The notes below the pieces were generated by a model. It was not told the origin of the DNA and did no database searches. It saw only the letters and a list, made by a program, of their open reading frames with translations. A DNA stretch of 64,000 nt from Ascaphus truei. Taxonomy: Eukaryota > Chordata > Amphibia > Anura > Ascaphidae. Of the stretch, positions 54,657 to 64,000 are shown piece by piece; the stretch's first letter is position 1; the number at the start of each line of letters is the position of its first letter. Position numbers and translations under genes: made by a program. The DNA lies in NCBI GenBank assembly GCA_036426205.1, contig CM071568.1, positions 38,162,417-38,226,416 of the forward strand, given 5' to 3'.

Positions 54657-55416
54657 TGTAGCAAGGTCCCCCCTGACTACTATTCTACCCAAAGGGCTGG
54701 CAGTAAACCCTGGTACTATCAGGTTGCCAGTAGTTGGTATGGGGTTTTCCCCCTCACCTTTGGTACTGCACTTGAGTGACAGCAGAGGGTGGTACATCCT
54801 GTTGTAGCTGGGACAACGGGGTGCCCGCCTTCTAGCTGTACTTAAGGGCAGGACCGCCCTAAAGTTAGTGGGTGTTCCTTCCCTCTGAGAAAGGCAGATA
54901 ACACAACTGAGAGCCTGAGATTGGGGCCTTCCCATGTGCTCTTCCCTCCGGGGGAGAGTCAGTGTGGACCATACTTCTGCCTCCGCTAGGTAGGTGGGGA
55001 AGAGCTAGGACTGCTGCGGGTGCCCTTGGTCTGTAGTGACGGTCAAGGGACCATCTGCAGTGATGTGACCTTACAGACTGCATCCGGCAGAAGACTGCTG
55101 TGTAACTGTTACTGCAGAGTGTAGTAATAAACATTCCTGTTTTGCAATATATCTCTTGCATGATGCGTGACCTTACTGAGGGGAGAGGTAATAAGTTCTA
55201 CCATGGGAGATCACCTTCAGTTCCTGGAGCCTACGGCAGATGGAGGTGCTGCACTGCTAAGGAGATATGTGAGGTATGAACCCCAGAAGCCTGTTCCTTT
55301 GTTCCCACTACAGTACCATCGGTGGACAACTCAGCTTTCCTGTTGCCAGCAGGTATATGCACCATACACCCTGTAATGGCCCCTATCTGCGATTGTGTGG
55401 GGGAAACACCGTTACA
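54657..55416 (+). mobile_element. LTR, TGTAGC family, copy 5
   Basis: Starts TGTAGCAAGGTCCCC, ends ACACCGTTACA, and is flanked by TATA on both sides (54653-54656, 55417-55420), consistent with a 4-bp target duplication although TATA is low-information. AATAAAC at about 55125 would serve as the polyadenylation signal. The right part matches 27180-27310. Confidence 0.68.
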
Positions 55417-56081
55417 TATACTTCTTGGTATTAAACAGAGTGACAACAATATTGTGTCAGAGAGGAATTGGTATAGTCATAACAAACACATTATGCTAAG
55501 TTAGTTACCCATCTTCCACAAACAGCAAAATAAAGTATTTCCCTAAAGGAACATATTGTGAAGCCTTCCATTGACAAATATTTAGACTGGGCAATCTCAT
55601 AATTATTCCATTCTTCCATTGCACTTCCTAAAATGTTATGTCCCTATGAAATATCACAGAATGCTGCAGTTCATTCACTATCAATTGCTTATCCTCCCTA
55701 CTTTTGTTATCCAATACATTATAATATTGGGCTATGTTCATCTGACCAGTGTGCAAAGGGTTAAAGGATCAGCAAAGACGCACCGACTGCTAGGAATCAT
55801 CATTCTTCCATGCAGCACTTACTGCTCTCTTGGTGTTGCAACTGAATATATATTTAAAACCAGAGACAGAACATGAAACACAGACAGAGCTCAGTGCTAT
55901 ATCCATTAACACAGATACACGGTACAGTGCCTATATATATATAAAGATATCTTTTGAATAAAATGGTCTTTTAGTTTAACCCTTTGGCCAAAGTGTTGTA
56001 AGCCATTGAGCCCCTCCAAGGCAGACCACATCTCAAGGGTCCTAACACTAAAATAAATTCTTAATAACCTGTACACTACCG
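55417..56081. other. unassigned stretch
   Basis: AT-rich, no domain-bearing frame. Ends at a CCTGTACACTACCGG word that recurs beyond the next element (CCTGTACATTACCAGG near 56516). Confidence 0.35.
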
Positions 56082-56440
56082 GCACACTTTATTTGAGTGC
56101 GGCTAGCTCCGCAAGCCTGGGGATGCCCCGGCATGCTAGCCGCACTCCCTCGGCGTGCCGCGCGTCATCGACGCGCGGTCACGCGTCATCGGGTGCCTGC
56201 GCCCCCTGCACGCGCGTCCAGGGCTCCCCAAGGGAGCCCTGGTGTCCCGCGATGTGGGGGACGGTGGCAGGGGGTTCCGGGGGACCCGGCGGACCCGGCA
56301 GCGGGAGAGAGAAAGCCCCGATCGGAGGGAGCTCCTCCGTGTCTTCGGCGCGCGCCCGGCACCCTCTGGCACGCACCAGGTTACTGCTGCGGCCGAGAAC
56401 GGGCAAATGCTCAAATAAACTCGGCCGCAGCAGTACATTA
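56082..56440. repeat. GC-rich multi-hairpin element
   Basis: Four perfect stems in 350 bases: GTGCGGCTAGC/GCTAGCCGCAC (56097-56107, 56135-56145), GCGCGTC/GACGCGC (about 56160-56176), CCAGGGCTCCC/GGGAGCCCTGG with a 3-nt loop (56218-56242), and a 16-bp TACTGCTGCGGCCGAG stem (56382-56397, 56420-56435). CTTTATTTGAG near the left end is mirrored by CTCAAATAAAC near the right, like terminal repeats. CpG-rich and sharply different from its AT-rich flanks. Frames on both strands here are incidental. Probably a structured MITE. Confidence 0.6.
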
Positions 56441-57959
56441 CCAGGAAGAATGATTTATAATAAATCTGTCAAAATTAGATGCATAGTTCTAAGTCTGATT
56501 GAAGCTCTTATTAACCTGTACATTACCAGGAAAAGCAATCTGTATTAGATTTGTCACAATCAAACTGCATGCAGGTTCCCATGAGTGTGGAGTGAGTAGC
56601 AGTAGCTCAGTAGCACTCCTTTTTGACACCTATACTACAGTATGTGAAGAGGCTGTATGAAAGGAAGGAGCAGGTGACCCTGTGTAGACTTTGTATCCAT
56701 TCATGTAGCAGTATGTAGGGGTGTATTGTCTACTCTGTGGCAAAGATTTTAGTAGAAGTCAGTTACTTCAGGATATACAGTTACAGGCGTGCATGTGAGG
56801 CTGTGCCACAAGTTCCAGTCTTTGGAGCAGTTGTGGCAAGTCGTACAGCATGCTGAGCCCATGCAGTTGAGCCTTTACTCTCATTGTTGTAATTTTTTAT
56901 GCCATGTTGACAAAATCTTAGTAGATTGTATGAACAGTATTTTAAAGAAAAGTGATATTGTGTGTGTTACAGTAATCTTCCTTTATATGGAATGCTTTTT
57001 TAATATTAATTGAGAAAAGCCAAAATGTTAAGTGCTGGGTTCCCCATCCCCCTCTTCCACTCCACAACTTGCTGAGTTCCAGACCATGGCTATCATGTCC
57101 CGACTGCTGATATACAAAAGATCTCACCTGGTTTCTCAGGAGTAGTATCTCTTTTACCACTCTGGATTTCCAGGGTTTAGCACTCACTGTCCAGCTCAAC
57201 TACTTCCTGGTTCCAATATTGCTTTAACCAGGAAATGCCTGTTACCATTGCTTCTGCAACAGGCTACTTTGCTGTCTGCAACTTTGTTGGTTGCCTTGTC
57301 CATTTTGCTCAGCTACTGTACTTTCCCCCTTTGTTTTTTGTCCCTTCTCTCCTGTTGTATTCTGTATTGCCTGACCTCAGCTAGTCTGACCACTTTGCCT
57401 GCCATCTGCCTGAAACCTTGCCTACCTCTCCTCCTCTTGTGGACCCTTCCTCACATCTGAACCCCTCCATGCACATGAATAATTCCTCACTCCTTGATCC
57501 CCTTTCTTCTGCTCCAGTTACTTTCTTCGAGTTTCCACCGTGCACCCGGGTGGCAGCTTGTCACCTCCTTGTGTGTTATCATTAGAAGGGGAGGGGTGGT
57601 TGCTTCAGGGTTAGCTGCCACGGGAGTCTATCTGCTCCTGTGTGTTGTGCTGTTCATGTTGTCACAGTTTGCATCAGCCATTTTTCACACCCAAGCAGAA
57701 AGATCTAGAGAACATTTTTGGACAATTTTCACAGCCTTAAATTAGTTAAAGGCTGAAGTTATGGCTATTCATTGGTAGAATGCTACATGACAACCGTGCA
57801 TCAATATCCTATAGACACATTTCGATTAATCTCGGGTCTAAAACCCACCACCCAAGGACAACACTATAGGAGGTGCACCTGACCACTCACTACTGCACTG
57901 AAAGTGGGGTATAATTTACCTCTCTCAGAATGATTTTATTGAGACCCCAAACAATATGC
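56441..57959. other. unassigned stretch
   Basis: No recognised domain or repeat. A TCTGTCAAAATTAGATGCATA/TTTGTCACAATC similarity (about 56464 and 56551) suggests a short duplication. Pyrimidine-rich from 57250 to 57540. Confidence 0.35.
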
Positions 57960-58343
57960 TACCTTCCACACACACCGTCGACTACAGTTTTGATGAAGCC
58001 AACAAATTTCCCAATGGACCAGGTTTAAGGGATTTTTGCCATTTCTAATCTGGGAGATAATGCATTGGCCAGGGCAACTCCACTCCTGGATGGGAATAAT
58101 GATTCATAACTGCTCTATACAGTAGATGCAAGAATTCAGGCAAATGTTTGAAAGACATATACTACTCAAAACAAGGGCATAGGAATGTTAACTTTTCATC
58201 AAGGGAAACAGGATTTGCACACTTATGTGATGCACTTTAAACAATGTACATCTGAAGTAACTTGGTTGGAAGAATTTGTTGTGGCAGTTTTCCAACATGG
58301 GTTAAATGAGGATCTTAAGGATGGCCTTTCCAATGTATGGTGA
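57960..58343 (+). pseudogene. Ty3/gypsy gag remnant
   Basis: From 58200 the frame reads QGKQDLHTYVMHFKQCTSEV then TWLEEFVVAVFQHGLNEDLK, the conserved core of the retrotransposon Gag domain (R/K-QG..S/DLxxYxxxFxxxxxxxxW-x-E-x-x-xxxFxxGLxxxxKD). Upstream, in shifted frames, GNALARATPLLDG matches the preceding Gag block (GNALxWAxPL). It stops at TGA 58341-58343. No pol follows. Gag packages element RNA; this is an isolated fragment. A domesticated gag (as in RTL genes) is unlikely given the frame shifts. Confidence 0.65.
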
Positions 58344-58500
58344 CTAACATTCTACCACTACCAGATAGAAACCCCATTGTCGGAACAAATGCAAATTAGT
58401 ATTTATAAGGGCCTCTATCCACGGAAGAGAAAAAACAAAGACAAAAGGAAAACCTACAGTATGCTCTATTGGGGAAAAAATGATGTAAAGTCCCATATAT

Positions 58501-58644
58501 GTAGTAGTTGAAGGAACACAGGGCACAAATGGATTTGGAATAACTAACACATTTATTGAGCCAAACACAACGTTTCGACCTTATTGATCTTTATCAAGTG
58601 ACAGTGGCATATCCGTTTGTGCCCTGTGTTCCTTAAACTACTAC
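58501..58644. repeat. short fold-back enclosing hammerhead-like motif
   Basis: Bases 58501-58534 pair with 58611-58644 (34-bp arms, two or three mismatches). The 76-base centre contains, on the minus strand (58600-58566): CAC, TTGATAA (from CTGATGA), extra A, GATC..GGTC, GAA, ACGTT, GTG. It is a miniature version of the ribozyme-centred palindrome at 59961-61085. Confidence 0.6.
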
Positions 58645-59960
58645 TTGCATTGGATTGATTACAGGCTATCGCTCAAACACAAGCGCACCGGTAACTGTAT
58701 CATCTTTTATTATACTTTTTTTTAGGTGTGCAGCATTTATTTCATATACTTGAAGTCCCATATAAGGACATCTACATCATCCAGAGGGAAGGAAATACAG
58801 CCCGGCTTACCTACAGCAAGTGGAGAGATACAAACAGCAGGCAGAGGCGGCTGCTGATAGGGACAGAAAATGGCTGTGCAGGTCTTCTGGAAGGTAAGAA
58901 GTGGTATTTCCTCCATGCAGGATGTGGTTGCGGGGTCCCATTCAGAAGCATGGAAACCCAACATTGTTAATCTTTCTACTCAGCATACAATCCTCGGAGC
59001 TGTGAAAACAGTAGGTTCAATGTGGCCGCACTGCAGCCACACCGGCACAGTGAAAATCGCAGCAGCGAGTTTTGTAAGTCTTGCTACATCTGTACGGATG
59101 CTGATCTCTGGAATTGATCACTGTCAGCATGAGACTCTTCCAAATTCAAGCTGGATAACAAATGCTGCAACTTGAAGGTACGTTGCATAACCTCACGTGA
59201 CCTCTATGTTTTTCCCTCAGGTGTATTTCATCAAAGGGTCATGTTAAGAGGTTACAGATTCACATTAAATACCTCTATTGGCAAATCAGTCGACCATAGA
59301 TAATTTATATAAAAAACAACATAGTGGTTGCCACTCCCACAAAGTAAAAGTGAATTACAGTAAATGTGTATAATCAGTGATATATGAATATCCAATAATT
59401 GTGCATCAAATCCAAAGTGCAAATCAATCCCAAAGCCTAGGTTTAAATTGTGAGTTTTTCCATGTGTAAACAGAAGTAGACATCTACAGTATATCTACAG
59501 ATGCAATGTTATGGTTGGTCGTGCTGCCATCACTTTTTTTTTTCATCAGTGTGCATGGAATCCCTGCTTTTGAATGGGACTCCTGCTATGTGAATCCTAC
59601 CGGGCTGCACCTGTAAGAGATGCACAGTAAGAGTCTGTAAGAGATGCACAGTAAGAGTGAGAATGAATCAGTCACTCTCCCTGTGTGAAAAGAAAGATAT
59701 ATTGTGCGCAACTAAAACAACCTCTACTAGTGAAAACAGTGTTCAAATAGATAATTACCCATCTAAATCAAACCAAATGGTAAACCACATATACCCACAG
59801 TGTGAATATAATAAAATAATTTACATAACCGTATGCTGTGGTACATAAAGCGTCTGCTGCTATAAAACAAGGGGTGGCTCGGCACCCGCCTAGGTACTAA
59901 GAGAATGGAGACAAAAAACAGCGCACAACGCAAAATCGTGAAGTATGAAAGATACAAAAG
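58645..59960. other. unassigned stretch with small tandem repeat
   Basis: GTAAGAGATGCACAGTAAGA occurs twice in tandem (about 59611-59657). The frames 58728-58970 and 58870-59175 have no recognised domain. Confidence 0.4.
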
Positions 59961-60057
59961 TGTATTAAAATAAGGGTAAGTAATCTGCGTACATCAATGA
60001 GCTAGGATATAAGCATTGAGTGTGTAAAACACACAAGTTACCACTCTGCAACAGTTG

Positions 60058-60111
60058 NNNNNNNNNNNNNNNNNNNNNNNNNNNNNNNNNNNNNNNNNNN
60101 NNNNNNNNNNN
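60058..60111. other. assembly gap (54 N)
   Basis: The left flank ends CAACAGTTG and the right flank starts TTCAGGAGTC. The reverse complement of the other palindrome arm (about 60970-60998) reads CAACAGTTGGTTCAGGAG, so only about one base should be missing if the arms are collinear here. The gap length is probably not real. Confidence 0.8.
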
Positions 60112-60536
60112 TTCAGGAGTCAGGAGTTGTGTCCTTGGCAGGTTGCTTAGCATCAGCTGTGAAAACCTCCTTCACTCGGGCACTCCGGCAGTATCACACC
60201 ACCGCCTCCAGTGGAATCCCTCCCCTCTGGTCAGCGGGTCCTAGGTCAATCGGCCCGCTCCACAGCCTGCAGTCACGTTCTGGGGATTCCTGGATTAGGC
60301 GGTAGGGACTCAGGTGGTTCACGTGCTGCTTGCGATCAGTCCCGGCCGCAAACGAAGGCAAGCTTGCTAACCGCAGTCACTCCAGTTCATTACACTTAGT
60401 GGTCCGTAGTATGGCGCTGGGGAGTGACATAACACGATCACGCTTGCAAAGCACATGGAAGTGGAACAAAGTCTCTAGCGTGCCCATGTGCACACAATTG
60501 AATAGCAATAAAACACAAGGCCAAGGTATAATCCTA

Positions 60537-60580
60537 GGGTTCCCTGATGAAGTAGTTTTGTTCTACGAAAGCGTAGGATT
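60537..60580 (+). ncRNA. hammerhead-like motif at palindrome centre
   Basis: CTGATGA (60544-60550, perfect core), extra A, GTAG..CTAC (stem II, 60552-60555/60563-60566), GAA (60567-60569), AGCGT in place of ACGCGT, then TAGGATTA pairing with TAATCCTA upstream (60529-60536). Stem I runs directly into the palindrome arms. Stem III is damaged. Confidence 0.5.
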
Positions 60581-61085
60581 ATACCTTGGCCTATGTGTTT
60601 TATTGCTATTCAATTGGTGCACATTGGGCATTTAGAGACTTTGTTCCACTTCCATGTGCTTGCAAGCGTGATCGTGACGTCACTCCCAGGCGCCATACTA
60701 CGGACCGCTAAGTGTAATGAACTGGAGTGACTGCGGTTAGCAAGCTTGCCTTCGTTTGCGGCGGACTGATCAAGCAAGCACTGTGAACCACTGAGTCCCT
60801 AACACCTAATCAGGGATCCCCGAACTGACTGCAGGCTGTGGAGGTCCGGACTGCCTAGGACCCAGCTGACCAGAGGGGGGATTCCCTGGAGGCGGTGCTT
60901 GACTGCCGGAGTGCCGAGTGAAGGAGGTTTTCACAGCTGATGCTAAGGACACTGCCAAGGACACAAACTCCTGACTCCTGAACCAACTGTTGCAGAGTGG
61001 TAACTTGTGTGTTTTTACACAACTCAATGCTTATATCCTAGCTCATTGATGTACGCAGATTATTTATACAACTATTTTAATACAC

Positions 61086-62440
61086 TCTCCCTGTGTGCCT
61101 CTAACAGGCGAGCTGTGGCGGCTTTTATTTTAATAACACAGATATTGAAGCAGAGGGTCTCTGTGGAGCTGAACCTCATAAATTTCAGCCTCGGGGACCC
61201 CCCTACTTCCTGCGTTACATGCCCCAGTATGGGTTGCTGTGATATTCTGCATTGTTTAAATGTTCCGGTCATGTGAGGGGGAGGAATTTAAACATGGCGG
61301 AGATACCGGACCTCATACTGGGCCTGTAACTGCTCGCGAAACAGGGGGTCCTTGAGCTAAAATGAATGTGGTTCAGAGAAGAAGAAATAAATCCCTCTTA
61401 GTTACCCCCATCTACTCCCCCTCACATCCATCACCCCATCTCCACCCTCCTTCAGCTTCCTCCCGGCGTCTGAGACTCGTCTATCCTATTATCGCCTCTC
61501 CCTTGGTTGCGATTCGCCTTATCCGCCTGCTCAACCCTAATGACCTCGTACCACCATCCAAATCTTCCATACACCTGTCCTACGGGCCCCTGCGCTCACC
61601 CCTCGTTCTCTGCCCCTCTGCTCCCCACAACAATCGCTGCCTGCTATATCATCCGGCCTCTTCCACTTGTTGATCTTGTTCTCTTCTGCCACCTTCCCGT
61701 ACAGATTACCATCCTAAGGCAATGCTACACGTCCACCTGCCCTTCTTTCTTCATCTATTACGTCCGTATACACCACCCCGCCAAGGCTCCCTTGCCTCCC
61801 TTCCTTCATGCAGGTTTTAAGTTGATACCCTAACCTCTGATTTTCTTGCACCCCCCATGAGGTTACCACTATTATTTCGATTTCTTCTCCCCTTACCGAA
61901 ACTTGCTAGCCCGAGCTTCCAACTCCACTTCCTTACTCTCTCTCCTTCCAACCCCCTATCCCCTCCCGTCTTTTATTTTCCCTAAAAACTCCGTCTACGT
62001 ACCTTTTACAACCCACCCCTGAAAAATACATTACTCATTTGTCTCTCTACAGCGCTTTACTCATCACAACATCCCCCACCAGACCAGCGCCGACTGCACC
62101 ACTTATGGGTATTAAAAGTAAAGCTGGCATGCGCGACGGGTTCGGTGATGCGGCGTATGTAAGTTTAACAGCCGCTACCCCGCGGCAGATATAGCTAAGA
62201 TTACAAGACGTTTTAAAACCAAATTTTAGCACGATGATAAAGTATACGTCCCTGTAAGACCCGTTCCCCGCACGATCGATTTCGGCCACCGGAAGGAGAC
62301 GAGGCTGCACAGCGGCAGAAAAATAGGCGCAAGACAATGTGCGCTACCACTTCCGGGCTTAACAAGGCCAGGGTGGCGGAGAACTTTGACGGTATAGTCT
62401 CCGATTCGGTCTGCAGAGGGGATGAAGGGCACCCGCGGAG
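61086..62440. other. unassigned, pyrimidine-rich stretch
   Basis: About 61380-62030 is C/T-rich and resembles in composition the L2-like 3' region at 235-790, but without the diagnostic tail. 61120-61200 shares GAAGCAG..GGTC and GAGCTGAA words with 24935-24980. No domain-bearing frame. Confidence 0.3.
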
Positions 62441-62452
62441 CAATCGGGGTAT

Positions 62453-62460
62453 TATAAAAG
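62453..62460 (+). promoter_or_regulatory. TATA box upstream of short ORF
   Basis: TATAAAAG lies in a GC-rich block about 110 bases before an ATG in good context. A start near 62480-62490 is expected. No further promoter elements could be tied to it. Confidence 0.35.
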
Positions 62461-62572
62461 GAGATTAGCCCAGGATCTCCTAAAGACTTGCGCCATTTTC
62501 CAGGGGAGAGTAGAGGCTTAGTTAGAGCTCAGGAGAGATATCTTGGCAAATAGCGTACCGCCACAAACGAGC

Positions 62573-62860
62573 ATGGATGCGTCACAGACCGCTGACGGAG
62601 CGACAGCTCACGGTAAGCCACCAGAGGTACAATCCCAACGGCTGGGGGGCATGGTAGAATCCAAAATAGCAGATTGGAAAGACCGGCAGGAGACAGCGAA
62701 AACAGGCGGAGTACGGCGCAACCACAACTGCGTATTTCGGGGGATCCTGAGGAAATTTAGACCCGCTGTCTTAGGTCAGGCGAGTCGCTATGATAGCCTG
62801 CGGGTATTCGGCAGAGTCTGGTACTCGGGTAATCAGCCGAGATGGCGTGCACGGGCCTGA
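62573..62860 (+). CDS. unrecognised short ORF
   Basis: ATG in GAGCATGG (A at -3, G at +4), 95 codons: MDASQTADGATAHGKPPEVQ at the start, then a charged middle (SKIADWKDRQETAKTGG) and a basic, aromatic C-terminus. No family is recognised. It is preceded by a TATA box at 62453. It may be the 5' part of a retroelement or chance. The region to 64000 stays GC-rich and has another short frame from 63436 (MSKELDKPGPFRGYKAGGSD), also unrecognised. Confidence 0.25.
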   Translation: MDASQTADGATAHGKPPEVQSQRLGGMVESKIADWKDRQETAKTGGVRRNHNCVFRGILRKFRPAVLGQASRYDSLRVFGRVWYSGNQPRWRARA

Positions 62861-64000
62861 GGTCCGTCCATACCTAACAACCCCAGTTATATACATCCTC
62901 GGCTTGCATCACTTCACAAAACCACAAGAATGAATGGCAGAGTACATGGGCAACGCCAATAGAACTTCGATGGGGATAACTTTGGCGTATGCTTCCAAGA
63001 TATTATCCCCACCATAACACTGGGCCCAAAGAAGAGCGGGGTGCCAATGTACTAAAGAGCGCGGGATAGGACATTAGATACAGTATGGGCCTGTTCCCGT
63101 GTGCCCTCATGGTAATTCAATAACATGGCTCGGTCCCATGTTATGAAGCCACCCGCAGGCAGAAGGCCAGCCCTTTGAAGAAACGGGGATTAATGTTGTG
63201 TTTGAAGTTCTACCCCCAACCCGAAGAGTACGGCAGATGGTCCTCAGTCGTGCACACCCTGGAGTGACTGTGCTCCCACCCGTGGCACAAGGAGGAGAGA
63301 GAGCGGGGAGCGGGGGAGACGGAGAGCGTCAGGGCTCTTAAAAGGCCAGGGAGGACAGAGTTCTGCTGCCATGTGCTGTTAAAGTTTCTTTTGCAACTGT
63401 ATTCAGATTAAGTTTAGTTTGGCAATTAGCCAAATCATGAGTAAGGAGTTGGACAAGCCTGGACCTTTCCGAGGTTACAAGGCAGGGGGGAGCGACCGGC
63501 GCTCAAGTTCCAAAACAAAAACAGAAAACGTGTGCAAGTCCCCCAAAAGGCTGGATACGGAGCTTCTACCTGGGGAAGAAGCAGGAAGGCGCGGAAGGCT
63601 CGATGGCGGCGATAGGCGGCGATGGTTGGTCGCGTGACAGGAATGGTACACAGAATAAGCCCGCTCCAGCTCCACCCTCACCTCCAGCGGTCAGCCCCAA
63701 CTGAGCGTACCTCGCATAACCTCGCTGACGTCACCTGGAAGGATCCTCGCGATACCAGACGCACACCGGGACGGTTTGTAGGAGAAGCTGACGGAAGCCC
63801 AGAGGCCACACAGCACCGGCTGCACAGTGAGACGCGGGGTATCCCCGGCGGCGTTGGGTGCGCAAAAACTCCGCTGCCAGGGAGAAAACATGCGGGGATT
63901 AAGGGGGAGTTAACAGGGGAGAATGAAAGGAAATGAGAGAGAGGGGGAGAGGAGCAAATTCCTAACACTACAAGAAAAGAGAGGGCAATATCAGAGGAGT
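62861..64000. other. GC-rich unassigned end of window
   Basis: Higher GC than the rest of the window, with overlapping short frames on both strands around 63420-63968. No domain, terminal repeat or LTR end is recognised. It may be the 5' region of a retroelement continuing past the window. Confidence 0.3.

Larger units (their letters stand above)
59961..61085. repeat. 1.1-kb palindrome centred on a hammerhead-like motif
   Basis: Bases 59961-60536 are the imperfect reverse complement of 60574-61085; only about 37 bases separate them. Arms differ by scattered substitutions and small indels, so they are not an assembly copy of one another. The left arm holds the 54-base N gap. Shared blocks include TCATTGATGTACGCAGAT, TGCAGAGTGGTAACTTGTGT, AAGGAGGTTTTCACAGCTGA, GGACC(G)CTAAGTGTAATGAA and CTATTCAATTG. 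It probably derives from paired inverted pseudo-LTRs of a Penelope-like element with no body left. Confidence 0.85.

Noticed and set aside
56093..56548. Arginine/proline-rich frames up to 151 codons on both strands
   Set aside because: Caused by GC-rich hairpins with few stop codons; no recognisable domain.
60058..60111. Frames spanning runs of X residues
   Set aside because: They cross the assembly gap and read palindrome arms.

Overview
This window looks like non-coding vertebrate DNA, most likely from an amphibian (frog-like). Full-length or large copies of CR1, Rex1/Babar, L2-like and Penelope-like retroelements lie side by side with several LTR families, Harbinger- and Tigger-like MITEs, TA/CA/GA microsatellites and long AT-rich gaps. 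No complete conserved multi-exon host gene is visible. The species call is inference from repeat content.

Layout. 1-5 kb: a possible exon end at base 1-33, an L2-like LINE tail, two solo LTRs with perfect 5-bp target duplications (1092-1890 and 2290-2873), a Tc1/mariner transposase remnant, a fold-back element, a broken forkhead-like copy (minus strand, about 3.8-4.2 kb) and a Rex1 3' fragment. 6-13 kb: a Harbinger-type MITE, a Penelope-like element (PLE) with two inverted 0.77-kb arms (7356-9776), each arm carrying a hammerhead-ribozyme-like motif, and copies of a repeat with an ordered set of short hairpins. 14.7-18.3 kb: a nearly complete Rex1 LINE on the minus strand. 18.6-19 kb: a GC-rich promoter-like block. 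19.7-24 kb: an LTR element whose only recognisable coding content is one long coiled-coil protein. 25-27.3 kb: two LTRs and a Rex1 fragment.

28.6-30 kb holds the best gene-like unit: a divergent forkhead (winged-helix) gene with a good start context, a plausible GT-AG intron and polyadenylation signals, but with an in-frame TAG. 30-39.5 kb: duplications, the second long copy of the hairpin repeat, further hammerhead-like motifs and a third PLE lineage (GIY-YIG at 36976-37344, minus). 39.5-44.2 kb: a degraded PLE with RT and GIY-YIG domains between pseudo-LTR direct repeats, the left one split by an LTR insertion. 46.9-55.4 kb: LTRs, a Tigger-like MITE and a near full-length CR1 LINE on the minus strand with ORF1 (zinc finger plus SGNH esterase), a damaged endonuclease containing an inverted self-duplication, and RT. 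56-61 kb: a GC-rich fold-back, a Ty3/gypsy gag remnant, a short hammerhead-centred fold-back, and a 1.1-kb palindrome (59961-61085) centred on a hammerhead-like motif with an assembly gap in one arm. 61.4-64 kb is unassigned but contains a TATA box and a short ORF.

The common thread is the PLE/ribozyme material: at least three PLE lineages and nine hammerhead-like motifs at all stages of decay. Every copy that can be aligned shares one extra A between the CUGANGA core and stem II. This, the hairpin-array repeat, the coiled-coil LTR element and the forkhead-like gene are the observations most worth following.
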